DNA of 64,000 nucleotides from Novosphingobium terrae (GCF_017163935.1 NZ_JABVZR010000001.1:1984001-2048000), one strand, 5' to 3'. Shown: positions 18,997-28,556, counted from the stretch's first letter. Numbers and translations: made by a program. Notes: generated from the letters alone by a model not told the origin.

Positions 18997-19538
18997 CCGA
19001 CACCTCTCTCCTTCCGCCCGAGATCGTCGCGCTGGCTCAGCGTGTGATCGATGAAAATATCGCCGCGGGCCGTAAGGTGGCGCTGGCCGAAAGCTGCACC
19101 GGGGGCCTCGTTTGCGGAGCCCTGACGGAAATCGCGGGCTCCTCGGCGGTGGTCGAGGGTGGCTTCGTCACCTATTCCAACGCGGCCAAGCATCGTCAGC
19201 TGGGCGTGCCGCATGATATCATCGACACCTTCGGCGCGGTCTCTGTGGCCTGTGCTTGGGCGATGGCTCAGGGCGCGCTCAAGCATTCGGACGCCGATGT
19301 GGCGGTGGCGATCAGCGGCATCGCGGGGCCCGATGGCGGCACGCCGCAAAAGCCGGTGGGTCTGGTGGTCTTCGCCAAGGCCGAGCGCGGGGCGACCGAT
19401 GTTGTCGCCGAAGAGCGTCATTTCGCGCCGACAAGCCGCGCCAGTGTGCGCGCCGATGCGGTGAAGGTGGCGCTTGAGCTGCTGCTGCCCAACGGCGCTG
19501 AAGCTACCGTGGAAACGGGTGGCGACTATAATATCTGA
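18993..19538 (+). CDS. CinA-type nicotinamide-nucleotide amidohydrolase (PncC)
   Basis: A 181-residue stand-alone CinA C-terminal domain, which deamidates nicotinamide mononucleotide in NAD recycling. Characteristic blocks are VALAESCTGGLVCGALTE, GGFVTYSNAAKHRQLGVP, AVAISGIAGPDGGTPQKPVG and the C-terminal TSRASVRADAV. The N-terminal molybdopterin-like domain of full CinA is absent, as in E. coli PncC (YgaD). It overlaps the upstream secreted-protein gene by four bases and is the last gene of this operon. Confidence 0.92.
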   Translation: MTDTSLLPPEIVALAQRVIDENIAAGRKVALAESCTGGLVCGALTEIAGSSAVVEGGFVTYSNAAKHRQLGVPHDIIDTFGAVSVACAWAMAQGALKHSDADVAVAISGIAGPDGGTPQKPVGLVVFAKAERGATDVVAEERHFAPTSRASVRADAVKVALELLLPNGAEATVETGGDYNI

Positions 19539-19604
19539 AGCTCGATCCGGAATGGCTGGCTTGCGGCCATTCTGGATGGATGAACATCGTCAGACGATCT
19601 ATGA

Positions 19605-19721
19605 TCAGCCGAAATGGCCGGTCTTAAGTTTATAGGCGTTATAGATCAGAAACACGGCCAGCACGGTCCCGAAGATCGCGATCTGGCGGATGATGCGTAA
19701 CTTCTTTTCTTGCGGCGTCAT
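19605..19721 (-). CDS. Small single-pass membrane protein (38 residues)
   Basis: A short ORF starting at ATG 19721 with GGAG six bases upstream. The product opens with a basic segment (MTPQEKKLRIIRQ) followed by one hydrophobic helix (IAIFGTVLAVFLIYNAY) and a short tail KLKTGHFG. Charge distribution predicts the N-terminus in the cytoplasm. It stands alone between the cinA-like gene and ratA. Function unknown; support is the ribosome site and the clean membrane-protein pattern. Confidence 0.6.
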   Translation of the reverse strand: MTPQEKKLRIIRQIAIFGTVLAVFLIYNAYKLKTGHFG

Positions 19722-19850
19722 AAGGCTCTCCGTCTGTGACAATGATCGTCTGCCGCAGGACCTAACAGCAGGGCAAGCCGACCGGAAGCCCATCAGGACC
19801 TCCGCTTTCACAGTTCAACGCTGAAAAAGCCCGACTCGCGTGGCCGGTTG

Positions 19851-19888
19851 GGGATGGGGCGCCGCAAGTTCAGCGCCCCGCACATCCC
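19851..19888 (-). terminator. Stem-loop directly after the ratA-like stop
   Basis: GGGATG+GGGCGC (19851-19862) pairs with GCGCCC (19873-19878) and, after a four-base bulge, CATCCC (19883-19888). The stem begins on the base after the ratA stop on the minus strand. No long T-run follows, so it may be a weak terminator or an mRNA 3'-end stabiliser for lipA-ratA. Confidence 0.45.
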
Positions 19889-20329
19889 TCAGACTGCTGG
19901 AGCGCCGTAAAGATCGGCGGCGCGCGCCTCGAAAGCCTCGACCATCTTGCGGAAAGCGCGGTCGAAATACTGGCCCGCAATGCTTTCGAACAGAGCGTTG
20001 CGAAAGCTGAAGGTCACGTTGAAATCCAGCTCGCAGCCGCCGTCCACGTCACGGAACTCCCAGCGGTTGTCCAGATCGCGCATCGGCCCGTCAACATAAT
20101 GCACGGTGATGGTGTTGGGGCGTTCCTTCAGCACCTTGCTGGTGAACTTCTCGCGCAGCATCTTGAAGCCGACCAGCATGTCGGCGATCATCTCATGGCC
20201 ATCGTCGCTGCGCACGCGGGTGGCGACCACCCAGGGCAGAAACTCCCCATAACGCGCGACATCGGCAACCAGATCGAACATCTGCTGGGCGCTGTAAGGC
20301 ATGCGCCGCACTTCATGAATGCCCGGCAT
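19889..20329 (-). CDS. COQ10/RatA-type START-domain protein
   Basis: A 146-residue single START/SRPBCC-domain protein. It begins MPGIHEVRRMPYSAQQMFDL and contains VADVARYGEFLPWV and LDFNVTFSFRNALFE, typical of the COQ10/YfjG family. Homologues bind ubiquinone and help its delivery to the respiratory chain; the E. coli member was also reported as the RatA toxin blocking ribosome association. It starts one base after the lipA stop, so the two are translationally linked. Ubiquinone chaperone is the more likely role. Confidence 0.88.
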   Translation of the reverse strand: MPGIHEVRRMPYSAQQMFDLVADVARYGEFLPWVVATRVRSDDGHEMIADMLVGFKMLREKFTSKVLKERPNTITVHYVDGPMRDLDNRWEFRDVDGGCELDFNVTFSFRNALFESIAGQYFDRAFRKMVEAFEARAADLYGAPAV

Positions 20330-20330
20330 G

Positions 20331-21305
20331 TTACTTGCTGCCCGCCAGCGCGGCCTGAGCCGCCTTCTTGGCCAGTTGCGCCTCACGCGCAGCGCGCATT
20401 TCGGCGAAGTCCTCACCGGCATGGTAGGACGAACGGGTCAGCGGGCTGGCCGCCACCTGCAGGAAGCCCTTGGCCCGGGCAATCGCGCCATAGGCGGCGA
20501 AAGCCTTGGGAGTGACGAACTCCTTCACCTCGGCATGCTTGGGCGTGGGGCGCAGATACTGGCCCATGGTCAGGAAATCGATGCCCGCGCTGCGCATGTC
20601 ATCCATCACCTGATGGACCTCCAGACGCTCCTCACCCAGACCCAGCATGATGCCGCTCTTGGTGAAGATCATCGGATTGTGGCGCTTCACCTCCTCCAGC
20701 AGACGCAGCGAGGCATAGTAACGCGCGCCGGGGCGGATGGTGGGATAGAGGCGGGGCACCGTCTCAAGGTTGTGGTTGTACACGTCCGGCCCTGCCGCCA
20801 CGATGGCCTCGATCGCGGGCAGCATCTTGTTGCGGAAGTCCGGCGTCAGGATCTCGATGGTGGTGCCCGGCGTATTCTTGCGCAGCTCGTTGATCACCTT
20901 CACGAACTGGCCCGCGCCGCCGTCCGGCAGATCGTCACGGTCGACCGAGGTGATGACGATATGCTCCAGCCCCAGCTTGGCGGCAGCCTCGGCCACATGG
21001 GCGGGCTCCAGCGGATCGACCTTGCGCGGCATGCCGGTCTTCACATTGCAGAAGGCACAGGCGCGGGTGCAGACATCGCCCAGGATCATCACCGTGGCGT
21101 GCTTCTTGGTCCAGCATTCGCCGATGTTGGGGCAAGCGGCCTCTTCGCAGACCGTGTTCAGGCTCAGCTCGCGCATCAGGTCGCGGGTCTTGCCATATTC
21201 CTTGCTGACCGGCGCCTTCACGCGAATCCAGTCAGGCTTGCGCTGGATGGCGGGGCGTTCAGGGTTCTGTTCGGCGGGCTGAGGCGCGGTCGAGAGGTCG
21301 TTCAT
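20331..21305 (-). CDS. lipA: Lipoyl synthase
   Basis: Radical-SAM enzyme that inserts two sulfurs into octanoyl groups on lipoyl domains. 324 residues. Both iron-sulfur clusters are visible: the auxiliary cluster [12 protein letters not shown] (C-x4-C-x5-C) and the radical-[11 protein letters not shown] (C-x3-C-x2-C), followed by [25 protein letters not shown] and the C-terminal segment [10 protein letters not shown]. The ratA-like gene follows by one base. The upstream 145-base gap is shared with a divergent carbonic anhydrase gene. Confidence 0.97.
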   Translation of the reverse strand: MNDLSTAPQPAEQNPERPAIQRKPDWIRVKAPVSKEYGKTRDLMRELSLNTVCEEAACPNIGECWTKKHATVMILGDVCTRACAFCNVKTGMPRKVDPLEPAHVAEAAAKLGLEHIVITSVDRDDLPDGGAGQFVKVINELRKNTPGTTIEILTPDFRNKMLPAIEAIVAAGPDVYNHNLETVPRLYPTIRPGARYYASLRLLEEVKRHNPMIFTKSGIMLGLGEERLEVHQVMDDMRSAGIDFLTMGQYLRPTPKHAEVKEFVTPKAFAAYGAIARAKGFLQVAASPLTRSSYHAGEDFAEMRAAREAQLAKKAAQAALAGSK

Positions 21306-21450
21306 GTGTGCCAGATAGGCGCATGGCGGCCAGCTTGCCAGAGGAAAAGCGTCTTAAGACTTGCACGCAACGCAAGCCTGCTTGCACCAAAGGGCACTGA
21401 TCCCAAGCCACCTCTTGCATGGGGGCCGTTCTGATGGATAAAAAGCGCCC

Positions 21451-22104
21451 ATGAGCACGGACGCTACCCCCCCACTCGACCGCCTTCTGGCCGGATACCG
21501 CCGTTTTCGCGAATCGGGCTGGAACCCGCATCGCGATCGCTGGCAGCAGCTTGGCGAAGGCCAGCAGCCCGAGGTGATGGTGATCGCCTGTTCGGACAGC
21601 CGGGTCGATCCCTCGCAGATTTTCGATGTCGATCCGGGCGAGATCTTCGTGGTGCGCAATGTGGCCGCCATGGTGCCGCCTTTCGAGACGACGCCGGGCC
21701 TGCATGGCGTTTCCGCCGCGCTGGAATTCGCGGTGCAGGTGCTGAAGGTGAAAGAGGTTTTGGTGCTGGGCCACGGCCTGTGCGGCGGCTGCAAGGCGGC
21801 GCTGTCTCAGGATCTGCACGGCACCGAACCGGGCGAAGGCGGCTTTATCGCCAACTGGATTTCGCTGCTGGATGAGGCCCGCGGGCCTGTCGTGGAAAAG
21901 TACGGCACCAAGGGTCGCGAGGCCGAGCGCGCGATGGAACTGGCCGGGGTGAAGGTCAGCCTTGAGAATTTGCGCAGCTTCCCCTGCGTGCGGAACAAGG
22001 AAAAGAGCGGCGAACTGAAGCTGCGCGGCGCCTTCTTCGCCATTTCCGATGGTGTGCTGCATGTGCTGGACGAAGAGAGCGGCGAGTTCGCTCCGGCAAG
22101 CTGA
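21451..22104 (+). CDS. Beta-class carbonic anhydrase
   Basis: Zinc enzyme interconverting CO2 and bicarbonate, 217 residues, no signal peptide, hence cytosolic. Zinc ligands and the catalytic dyad are clear: ACSDSRVDPSQIF (Cys, Asp-Arg) and LVLGHGLCGGCKA (His, Cys). VVRNVAAMVPP and HGVSAALEFAV are family typical. The gene is divergent from lipA and is closed by a strong bidirectional terminator shared with the GGDEF gene. Confidence 0.95.
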   Translation: MSTDATPPLDRLLAGYRRFRESGWNPHRDRWQQLGEGQQPEVMVIACSDSRVDPSQIFDVDPGEIFVVRNVAAMVPPFETTPGLHGVSAALEFAVQVLKVKEVLVLGHGLCGGCKAALSQDLHGTEPGEGGFIANWISLLDEARGPVVEKYGTKGREAERAMELAGVKVSLENLRSFPCVRNKEKSGELKLRGAFFAISDGVLHVLDEESGEFAPAS

Positions 22105-22124
22105 AGGCGTCACGCTGGACAGGA

Positions 22125-22154
22125 AAAAGGGCGTCGGGCAACCGGCGCCCTTTT
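22125..22154. terminator. Bidirectional intrinsic terminator (carbonic anhydrase / GGDEF)
   Basis: AAAAGGGCG-T-CGG (22125-22137), GCAA loop (22138-22141), CCG-G-CGCCCTTTT (22142-22154). This is a 13-bp stem with one G-T wobble, a GNRA-type tetraloop and A/T tracts on both sides, located between the two convergent stops at 22104 and 22156. Confidence 0.85.
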
Positions 22155-22155
22155 G

Positions 22156-23328
22156 CTATGCGGGCACAGCCTGTTCCAGATCAACCCGAACGCAATCGCG
22201 CCCATCGCGCTTGGCGCGGTAGAGCGCCAGATCGGCCCGCTCGATACAGGTGGCGAGCAGATCGCGCGGGCCGATTTCCACCGCGCCGAAGCTGGCAGTC
22301 GGCATGGGGAAGCCAAGCGCTTCATCCTCCTGATCGGCAGAGAGGGTGACACGCAGGCGGTTCAGCAGATCGCTGACCTCCCTTACATTCACGCCCGGCA
22401 GCAGCAGCACGAATTCCTCGCCCCCCGCGCGGGAGACCAGATCGCCCTGACGCAGCCCGGATTGCAGGCGGCGGGCAAATTCGCTGAGCGCCAGATCGCC
22501 CGCAGCATGGCCAAACCGATCGTTGATCGACTTGAAGTGGTCGAGGTCCACCACCGCCACACAGACCGGCGTGCCACTGCGGCGGCATTGCGCTTTAACC
22601 CGCCTTGCCGCTTCCTCGAACCCGCGGCGGTTGAGCAGGCCTGTCAGCGGGTCGACAATCGCCAGATGGCGCATGCCATGGGCAAGGTCCTCGGCCAGCA
22701 GGAACAGGGCGAACAGGCCGATCCCGGTTAGACTGGCGGGGACGCCCAGCACATAGACAGCGTGGTAAAGATCGGTGCTGAGCGTCCCCCACGGGTCGGT
22801 CATCAGGCCCAGAATGGTGAGCGCGCCGAAGAAGGCCATGAACAGGCTCATCATCGCCAATGTGGTGCGGCCTTGCGCCAGTTCCCGCTCCGGCCCCCGG
22901 CGCAGGGCGCGGATGGAAAAGAACAGCATCGCCACCGCATAGGTCGTAACCACGGGATGATGCACAGGCTTGGCCGGATACAGCACCACCAGCACGCCGC
23001 AGCCAACCACCATGATTGCCAGAGTGCCCAGCAGCCAGCGCTTGTCCCGCAACCCGCTGCGTTCGCGAAAGCCCAGCGCGACCAGCGTCGCCCCCGTCAG
23101 CGAGGCGGTGCAGGAGACCAGATTGGCCACGGTATGGCTGCCGGAGGTCAGCAGCCGCATCGCCATCAGCGTGTGGTCCAGCGCGATCAGGGCGAAGGCA
23201 CAGGCCCAGTAGGTGGCATGACGCACACGTCCAAAGCGCTGAAAAGCGGCAATAAGCGCGATGGCGAGAAGCAGGCTGGTGCTGGCGACGCCGAAAAATG
23301 CAAGCGCAAGAACGGTCATGACGAGCAT
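22156..23328 (-). CDS. Membrane-anchored GGDEF diguanylate cyclase
   Basis: A 390-residue probable c-di-GMP synthase. The N-terminal half is hydrophobic with about seven or eight helices (MLVMTVLALAFFGVASTSLL onward) and resembles MASE-like sensor regions without a clear match. The C-terminal GGDEF domain starts at DPLTGLLNRRGFEEA, has the metal and substrate residues of VDLDHFKSINDRFGH, and an intact active site SRAGGEEFVLLLPG. RQGD five residues before GGEEF is the inhibitory I-site RxxD, so the enzyme should be both active and feedback-inhibited. No EAL domain. Confidence 0.92.
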   Translation of the reverse strand: MLVMTVLALAFFGVASTSLLLAIALIAAFQRFGRVRHATYWACAFALIALDHTLMAMRLLTSGSHTVANLVSCTASLTGATLVALGFRERSGLRDKRWLLGTLAIMVVGCGVLVVLYPAKPVHHPVVTTYAVAMLFFSIRALRRGPERELAQGRTTLAMMSLFMAFFGALTILGLMTDPWGTLSTDLYHAVYVLGVPASLTGIGLFALFLLAEDLAHGMRHLAIVDPLTGLLNRRGFEEAARRVKAQCRRSGTPVCVAVVDLDHFKSINDRFGHAAGDLALSEFARRLQSGLRQGDLVSRAGGEEFVLLLPGVNVREVSDLLNRLRVTLSADQEDEALGFPMPTASFGAVEIGPRDLLATCIERADLALYRAKRDGRDCVRVDLEQAVPA

Positions 23329-23413
23329 CTAGCAGGATCGCGGCGCGATCCAAAGGCCTCTGACCGGCTTTACGCAAGTTTACATTTGAAGGCTCGCGTT
23401 TTTCAGAAACAAA

Positions 23414-26400
23414 TCAATAGACATCGCGCAGATAGCGTTTCGACTTCTGCATGGCGGCAAGGTAATCGCGGGCACTGGTGTCGCTCATGCCGCCATGCTG
23501 GGCGATGATCTGGCGCAGCGCCTTGTCGACATCCTTGGCCATGCGCGAGGCGTCACCGCAAACATAGACATGGCCGCCCTCATCCAGCCAGCGCCACAGT
23601 TGCGCGCCCTCCTCGATCATGCGGGTCTGAACATAGATCTTTTCCGCCTGATCGCGCGAGAAGGCCAGGCTCAGGCGCGAGAGATGGCCGCTGCGGATCC
23701 AGCTTTCGATCTCCTCGCGGTAGTAATAGTCGCTGGCTTCATGCTGCTCGCCAAAGAACAGCCAGTTCCTGCCGCGCGCACCGCTGGCCTGACGGTCATG
23801 CAGAAAGCCGCGGAACGGCGCGATGCCCGTGCCCGGCCCGATCATGATAGCAGGCGCCTCGGGATCGACAGGCGGGCGGAAATGCGCCGAGGGCTGCAGG
23901 AAGATCCGGCATTCCTCGCCTTCCGCGCGGTCGGCCAGAAAGCTGGAGCAGACCCCCATCCGCGTGCGCAGATCCTGCATCCAGCGCACCACAGAGACGG
24001 TCAGCTGCACCTCGTCGGGCTGAACGCGCGGGCTGGAGGAAATCGAATAGAGCCGGGGTTGCAGCGGCTTCAGGGCATCGACCAGTTCCTGCGCCGAGAG
24101 CTTTATCGCCGCGCCATGCAGCACATCGGCCCATTGACGGCCCCACAGCCAGTTGTCGAGCTGGGCCTTGTCCCCCGCCAGCAGAGGCACGACATCGGCC
24201 TGCGGATCGCTCTGCGCCACCAGCTCCAGCAGGGGCCGCGTGACCTTGGTGATGTCCAGATGATAGGCCAGCGCCCAGCCGAGCGGCATCTCGCCCTTGC
24301 CCGGCAGGATCACGGAGGCCATGGCATCCAGTTCCAGCCGCAGCAGCACCTCCGCGATCAGATCCGAGCAATTCACCGGCCAAACCCCCAGCGCATCGCC
24401 GGCCTCATAGGTCAGCCCGCTGCCCACCAGATCGAAGCCGAACTGCCGTACATCCTTCTGTGAGGACGATCCGCTCAGGCGCCGGTTGGTAATCAGCCGT
24501 GTGGAAAGCGGTGCCTTGCGATCATAGATTGCCTGATCGGATTTGGGCGCGGCGACGGCAGCGGCAGGTCGTTCCATCACGGTCAGCATGCCGCCCAGAT
24601 CTTCCGGTTCAGGGGCGACAGGCTGTGGAGGGGCGACCTCAGGCCCTTTGTCCGGCTCGCCGCCGCCGGTCAGGCGGGCCGCTACCTTTTCCAACCAGCC
24701 TTGGGCTGCATCCTCGCCATCGGGTTCGCAATCGACGCGCTCAACCAGACGACGCGCGCCCAGCGCTTCCAGCCGCGCATCCAGCTTGCGACCGAAGCCG
24801 CAGAACTGATCATAGCTGGAATCGCCAAAGGCCAGCACTGCGAAGGACAGGGCCTCCAAGCGGGGGGCAGCATCCTCGCTCAAGGCGTCCCAGAAGGCGC
24901 TGCCATTGTCGGGCGCATCGCCGTCGCCGAAGGTGCTGGCCAGCAGCAGAGCATGGCTTGTTTCCGCCAGATCGCCGGGCTTAACCTCATCCATGGCTAC
25001 CAGCTTGGGAGCCAGCCCCTGATTGCCCAGAAACGCCGCTGCCTTTTCCGCGAAAGCCTCGGCATTCCCGGTTTGAGAGGCCCAAAGCACCAGCACCTCC
25101 TTCAAGGGAGTGCCAAGCGGAGCCTCCACCACCGCCCCGCCAGCCTCACCTGCCATCGACTGGGGCATCGTCCCCGCCCGAGACACCATCCCCGCCAGCA
25201 GCCCATTGACGAAATTCAACTTCGCTCCGGCAATCGGCGCCGTGGCCGGCACCACCGGCATGCTGCCCGGCGCGGCGGCGCCCGGCATCCTCAATCCCGC
25301 CGTAAAGCCGGAGAGATAATGCTGCTCCTCCACCGAAAAATCGGGGATCGACCGGGGCAGCCCCAGAACATCGACAAGCGCATCGGCAAGGGCATGAGGC
25401 ATAAGGGTAAAGTCCCGTGAGGTGGCTTCAGGGATGGCTGTCTTGGCGGGCGCTGTGTCTGGCTCGGCCTCGGCAGGGCCGGAAAGCCGGGTCAGCGCCA
25501 CGGCGGAGAATTTGAACTCCGGCTGCATCGAGATCGGATCGATGGCATCGCTGGTGACCGCATTGATCGCCAGATCCTCACCAAACACATCGTTCCAGTG
25601 GAAGGGCGCAAACGCATTGCCCGGCCTCACCCGATCCGTCACCACGGCGGGCAGCACCGCCCGGCCCCGGCGTGAGCGGATTTCCACACGGTCCTTTTCG
25701 GCGATGCCCAGCGCATTGGCGTCCTCGGGGTGGAGTTCGATAAAGGGGCCGGGGTTCAGCTTGTTGAGCGTGGGCACCTTGCCGGTCTTGGTCAGCGTAT
25801 GCCACTGGTGCTGCAGGCGCCCGGTGTTGAGGATCAGCGGGAAGGTGGCATCGGGCATCTCCGCCGCGTCCATATGCGGGCGCGGCAGGAAGAAGGCCTT
25901 GCCCCGCTCGGTGGGGAAGGCGATGGCAGGGGCCACGCCATCCTCGCCCTTGCGCAGCTTCTGGCTGATCCCGTCATTGAGGTAGCGGACCGGGTTGCGG
26001 TCTTGCTCCGCTTCGGGGGCGCAGGGCCATTGCAGCGGCGTTTCGCGCAGGCGATCATAGCTGGCGCCGCGAATGTCATAGCCGGTCTTAGGGTTCCAGA
26101 ACTGGCGGATTTCCTCGAAAACCTGCGAGGCATCGGCATAGGTGAAGCCCTGCTCATACCCCATCGCGCAGGCAACCCGCGCGATGATCTGCCAATCGGC
26201 CATAGCCTCTCCGGGAGGGGCCACCGCCTGCTGCATCAGCGTCATATTACGTTCGGAGTTGATCATCACCCCTTCCGCCTCAGCCCATAGAGCGCCGGGC
26301 AGAATGATATCGGCATAGCGGTTGGTCTCGGTGTCGACGAAAGCGTCCTGAGCGATCACCAGTTCGGCCTTCTCCAGCCCGGCGATCACGGTCTTGCGGT

Positions 26401-27661
26401 TGGAGACACTGGCCACCGGATTGGTGCAGATGATCCAGCAGGCCTTGACCTTGCCCGCCGCCATATCCTCGAACAGGGCGATGGTGCCCTTGCCCGCTTC
26501 CTGCTTCAGCGTGCCCGGAGCGATCCCCCATGCCTGTTCTACAAAGGCGCGATCATCGGCGCTGAGCGTGGCCCGCTGTCCCGGCAGGCCCGGCCCCATA
26601 TAGCCCATCTCCCGCCCGCCCATCGCATTGGGCTGGCCCGTCAGCGAGAAAGGCCCGGCGCCGGGGCGGCAGATCGCGCCCGTCGCCAGATGGAGGTTGC
26701 AGATGGCATTGGTGTTCCAGGTGCCATGGGTGCTCTGGTTGAGGCCCATGGTCCAGCAGCTCATCCAGTTGGGCGCGGCGCCGATCATGGCGGCGGCTTG
26801 ACGCAGGTCTTCCTCGGCAATGCCGGTGATCTGCGCGACCTTGGCGGGCGGGTAATCGGCCAGAAACTCCGGCATCGCCTCCCAGCCTTCGGTGTAGCTG
26901 GCGATGAAATCCGGGTCGGTATGGCCTGCCTCATGCAGCAGGTGCAGCAGTCCGTTCATCAGCGCCAGATCGCTGCCGGGCTTTACCTGAAGGAACAGAT
27001 CGGCCTTCTCCGCCGTGGTGTTGCGCCGCGGGTCGACAACGATCAGTTTCGCCCCCGCCTTCACCCGGTCCATCATCCGCAGGAACAGGATCGGGTGGCA
27101 ATCGGCCATATTGGCGCCGATCACGAAGAACAGATCGGCCTTGTCGAAATCCTGATACGATCCCGGAGGGCCATCTGCCCCAATGGAAAGCTTGTAACCG
27201 CTGGCCGCGCTGGCCATACAGAGGCGCGAATTGCTCTCAATGTTGTTGGTGCCGATAAAGCCCTTGCACAGCTTGTTGGCGAGGTACTGCGCCTCCAGCG
27301 ACATCTGGCCCGAGACATAGAAGGACACTGCATCAGGCCCGTCGCGGTCGATGATGGTGCGCAGGCCCTGGGCGGTGCGGGCGATGGCCTCGTCCATCGG
27401 GATCGCGCCCTGATCGCTGCCAGCGGCGAGACGGGCATAGGCCTTGTCGGCCCGGCCCGGCGCGGTGACGGGCACATTGCAGGAGCTGCCCTTGGTGCAG
27501 AGCCGCCCGAAATTGGCGGGGTGACTCTTGTCGCCCGAGATCTTGGTGATCCGCCCCTGCTCGACCTGCATGACGATGCCGCAACCCACGCCGCAATAGG
27601 GGCAGACGCTCTTCACCTGCCTTGCGGTGTCTGCCTTGATCGTCGCGGTTTCGACAGTCAC
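23414..27661 (-). CDS. Assimilatory nitrate reductase fused to CysJ-like FMN/FAD/NADPH module
   Basis: About 1,415 residues. N-terminal half: molybdopterin nitrate reductase with a [4Fe-4S] site (CPYCGVGCG at about residue 20, then [11 protein letters not shown]), the Mo-bisMGD domain to about 560 and the MopB C-terminal barrel to about 720. After a linker comes flavodoxin ([15 protein letters not shown], about 860-1000), then an FAD domain ([10 protein letters not shown]) and an NADPH domain ([21 protein letters not shown]) ending RYLRDVY as in CysJ. One chain could therefore take NADPH electrons directly to nitrate. GTG 27661 is chosen because an intrinsic terminator lies just upstream; ATG 27730 would place that terminator inside the gene. 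No nitrate transporter or nitrite reductase is adjacent. Confidence 0.92.
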   Translation of the reverse strand: MTVETATIKADTARQVKSVCPYCGVGCGIVMQVEQGRITKISGDKSHPANFGRLCTKGSSCNVPVTAPGRADKAYARLAAGSDQGAIPMDEAIARTAQGLRTIIDRDGPDAVSFYVSGQMSLEAQYLANKLCKGFIGTNNIESNSRLCMASAASGYKLSIGADGPPGSYQDFDKADLFFVIGANMADCHPILFLRMMDRVKAGAKLIVVDPRRNTTAEKADLFLQVKPGSDLALMNGLLHLLHEAGHTDPDFIASYTEGWEAMPEFLADYPPAKVAQITGIAEEDLRQAAAMIGAAPNWMSCWTMGLNQSTHGTWNTNAICNLHLATGAICRPGAGPFSLTGQPNAMGGREMGYMGPGLPGQRATLSADDRAFVEQAWGIAPGTLKQEAGKGTIALFEDMAAGKVKACWIICTNPVASVSNRKTVIAGLEKAELVIAQDAFVDTETNRYADIILPGALWAEAEGVMINSERNMTLMQQAVAPPGEAMADWQIIARVACAMGYEQGFTYADASQVFEEIRQFWNPKTGYDIRGASYDRLRETPLQWPCAPEAEQDRNPVRYLNDGISQKLRKGEDGVAPAIAFPTERGKAFFLPRPHMDAAEMPDATFPLILNTGRLQHQWHTLTKTGKVPTLNKLNPGPFIELHPEDANALGIAEKDRVEIRSRRGRAVLPAVVTDRVRPGNAFAPFHWNDVFGEDLAINAVTSDAIDPISMQPEFKFSAVALTRLSGPAEAEPDTAPAKTAIPEATSRDFTLMPHALADALVDVLGLPRSIPDFSVEEQHYLSGFTAGLRMPGAAAPGSMPVVPATAPIAGAKLNFVNGLLAGMVSRAGTMPQSMAGEAGGAVVEAPLGTPLKEVLVLWASQTGNAEAFAEKAAAFLGNQGLAPKLVAMDEVKPGDLAETSHALLLASTFGDGDAPDNGSAFWDALSEDAAPRLEALSFAVLAFGDSSYDQFCGFGRKLDARLEALGARRLVERVDCEPDGEDAAQGWLEKVAARLTGGGEPDKGPEVAPPQPVAPEPEDLGGMLTVMERPAAAVAAPKSDQAIYDRKAPLSTRLITNRRLSGSSSQKDVRQFGFDLVGSGLTYEAGDALGVWPVNCSDLIAEVLLRLELDAMASVILPGKGEMPLGWALAYHLDITKVTRPLLELVAQSDPQADVVPLLAGDKAQLDNWLWGRQWADVLHGAAIKLSAQELVDALKPLQPRLYSISSSPRVQPDEVQLTVSVVRWMQDLRTRMGVCSSFLADRAEGEECRIFLQPSAHFRPPVDPEAPAIMIGPGTGIAPFRGFLHDRQASGARGRNWLFFGEQHEASDYYYREEIESWIRSGHLSRLSLAFSRDQAEKIYVQTRMIEEGAQLWRWLDEGGHVYVCGDASRMAKDVDKALRQIIAQHGGMSDTSARDYLAAMQKSKRYLRDVY

Positions 27662-27677
27662 GGTGGGCCCCAAACAC

Positions 27678-27721
27678 AAAAAACGCCACCGAACGCAGCC
27701 CTTGGGCTGGATCGATGGCGT
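27678..27721 (-). terminator. Leader terminator/attenuator just before nitrate reductase start
   Basis: Read on the minus strand: ACGCCATCG (27721-27713) pairs over nine positions (one wobble) with CGGTGGCGT (27691-27683); inside it CAGCC-CAAG-GGCTG forms a second stem; six T follow (27683-27678). This is a textbook intrinsic terminator ending 16 bases before GTG 27661. Position and family context suggest regulated antitermination of the nitrate reductase mRNA, as in nas leaders controlled by NasR/NasT ANTAR proteins. I did not find convincing ANTAR hexaloop hairpins upstream. Confidence 0.7.
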
Positions 27722-27855
27722 CGTTGCCATATCGTCAATCAGGCCCTTTGCAGGGCGGAAACTCCGTCAGGCGTCATCGCACTAACGAACCCGATAATCC
27801 TTTCACAGATGAGCCTGGGCCGCAAGCCCCTTTGTGCGGCGCAGCATCCCGCGTT

Positions 27856-28200
27856 TCACGCCGCTTTTTCAGGCGTTTTCTGTCTCAATACGACATTTGG
27901 CCCAGCTCCGAAGCCGCGCATCACAGAAAAGCCCAGCGCGCCCAGCACCACGACGACGTCATTGGCGATCGAACAGCCAATCCCTTGCAGAAAACCGCTG
28001 GCAAAGCCAATCAGCCCCGATTGATTGGCCCCTGCTCCAAGATCGGGCAGCACCCCGCTTGCCACAGCCAGCCCCATCAGCACCGAGGCCGGAAGCCAGA
28101 AACAACTGCTCAGCGTGATCCCGATCCGGCAGACCGAGCCCAGGGTCAGGTCGGAGAGTCTCAGGTCAGACAGGCGCGGCGTATGGGCATTGTCGATCAT
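27856..28200 (-). CDS. Hypothetical membrane protein, two predicted helices
   Basis: Not recognised. About 114 residues from ATG 28200, with AAAGGGG five bases upstream of the start; an earlier in-frame start would run into the divergent operator. The soluble N-terminus (MIDNAHTPRLSDLRLSDL) is followed by two hydrophobic stretches (ITLSSCFWLPASVLMGLAVA and, after GANQSG, LIGFASGFLQGIGCSIANDV onward). It lies upstream of the nitrate reductase on the same strand, separated by the 194-base leader, and diverges from the ParD-like/map pair. A role in nitrate uptake cannot be claimed. Confidence 0.65.
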   Translation of the reverse strand: MIDNAHTPRLSDLRLSDLTLGSVCRIGITLSSCFWLPASVLMGLAVASGVLPDLGAGANQSGLIGFASGFLQGIGCSIANDVVVVLGALGFSVMRGFGAGPNVVLRQKTPEKAA

Positions 28201-28293
28201 GGCATCCCCTTTGAAAGCAAGGCTCATGGCGGGCGTGAGGCCTGTCAATCTGCCCGCGATCAGCCGATGCGCTGGCCCGCCAGATTGACGCGA

Positions 28294-28321
28294 ATATACG
28301 AAACGTATATGTTCCACATAT
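28294..28321. promoter_or_regulatory. Overlapping palindromes, probable operator of ParD-like/map pair
   Basis: ATATACG (28294-28300) and CGTATAT (28304-28310) form a perfect 7-bp dyad with spacer AAA. It overlaps a second dyad, ATATG (28307-28311) with CATAT (28317-28321). The site is 20-50 bases before the ParD-like ATG and very AT-rich against the local background. Antitoxins of the ribbon-helix-helix type autoregulate through such short dyads, so self-repression is the likely use; it may also serve the divergent gene. Confidence 0.6.
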
Positions 28322-28341
28322 TATAGCAACCGGAGGCCCCC

Positions 28342-28554
28342 ATGGGCATAGTCAAGATCGACGACCAGCTTCACGAGGACATCCGCCGCGCCAGCGCGGT
28401 GATGTGCCGCTCGATCAATGCGCAGGCGGAATTCTGGATGAAGATGGGGATGCTGGCGGAGGCCCACCCTACCCTCACGTTTCAGGACATCGTCAAGATC
28501 CAGTTGGAACAGGCAAACATCACTCTGCCCTCCCCGGATGCAGTGGCGGCCTGA
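28342..28554 (+). CDS. ParD-like antitoxin family protein
   Basis: A 70-residue protein with the look of the ParD-like family (Pfam ParD_like): MGIVKIDDQLHEDIRRASAV resembles a ribbon-helix-helix N-terminus, followed by SINAQAEFWMKMGMLAE and a short helix FQDIVKIQLEQANI. CGGAGG lies five bases before the ATG. No ParE or other toxin follows; instead a methionine aminopeptidase begins two bases after the stop. The AT-rich double dyad just upstream is its probable autoregulatory operator. Family assignment is from memory of the sequence pattern. Confidence 0.8.
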   Translation: MGIVKIDDQLHEDIRRASAVMCRSINAQAEFWMKMGMLAEAHPTLTFQDIVKIQLEQANITLPSPDAVAA

Positions 28555-28556
28555 CC

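Noticed and set aside
21415..21443. TTGCAT-17-ATAAAA as promoter of carbonic anhydrase
   Set aside because: It would place the transcript start at the ATG itself, and both boxes are weak; not enough support to list.
27662..27730. Start of the nitrate reductase at ATG 27730
   Set aside because: The extra 23 codons cover an intrinsic terminator with a T-tract, show no ribosome site and do not resemble the family N-terminus; GTG 27661 is preferred.
28342..28554. Classical ParDE toxin-antitoxin module
   Set aside because: No ParE-like toxin is encoded beside the ParD-like gene on either strand; the neighbour is a metal-complete methionine aminopeptidase.
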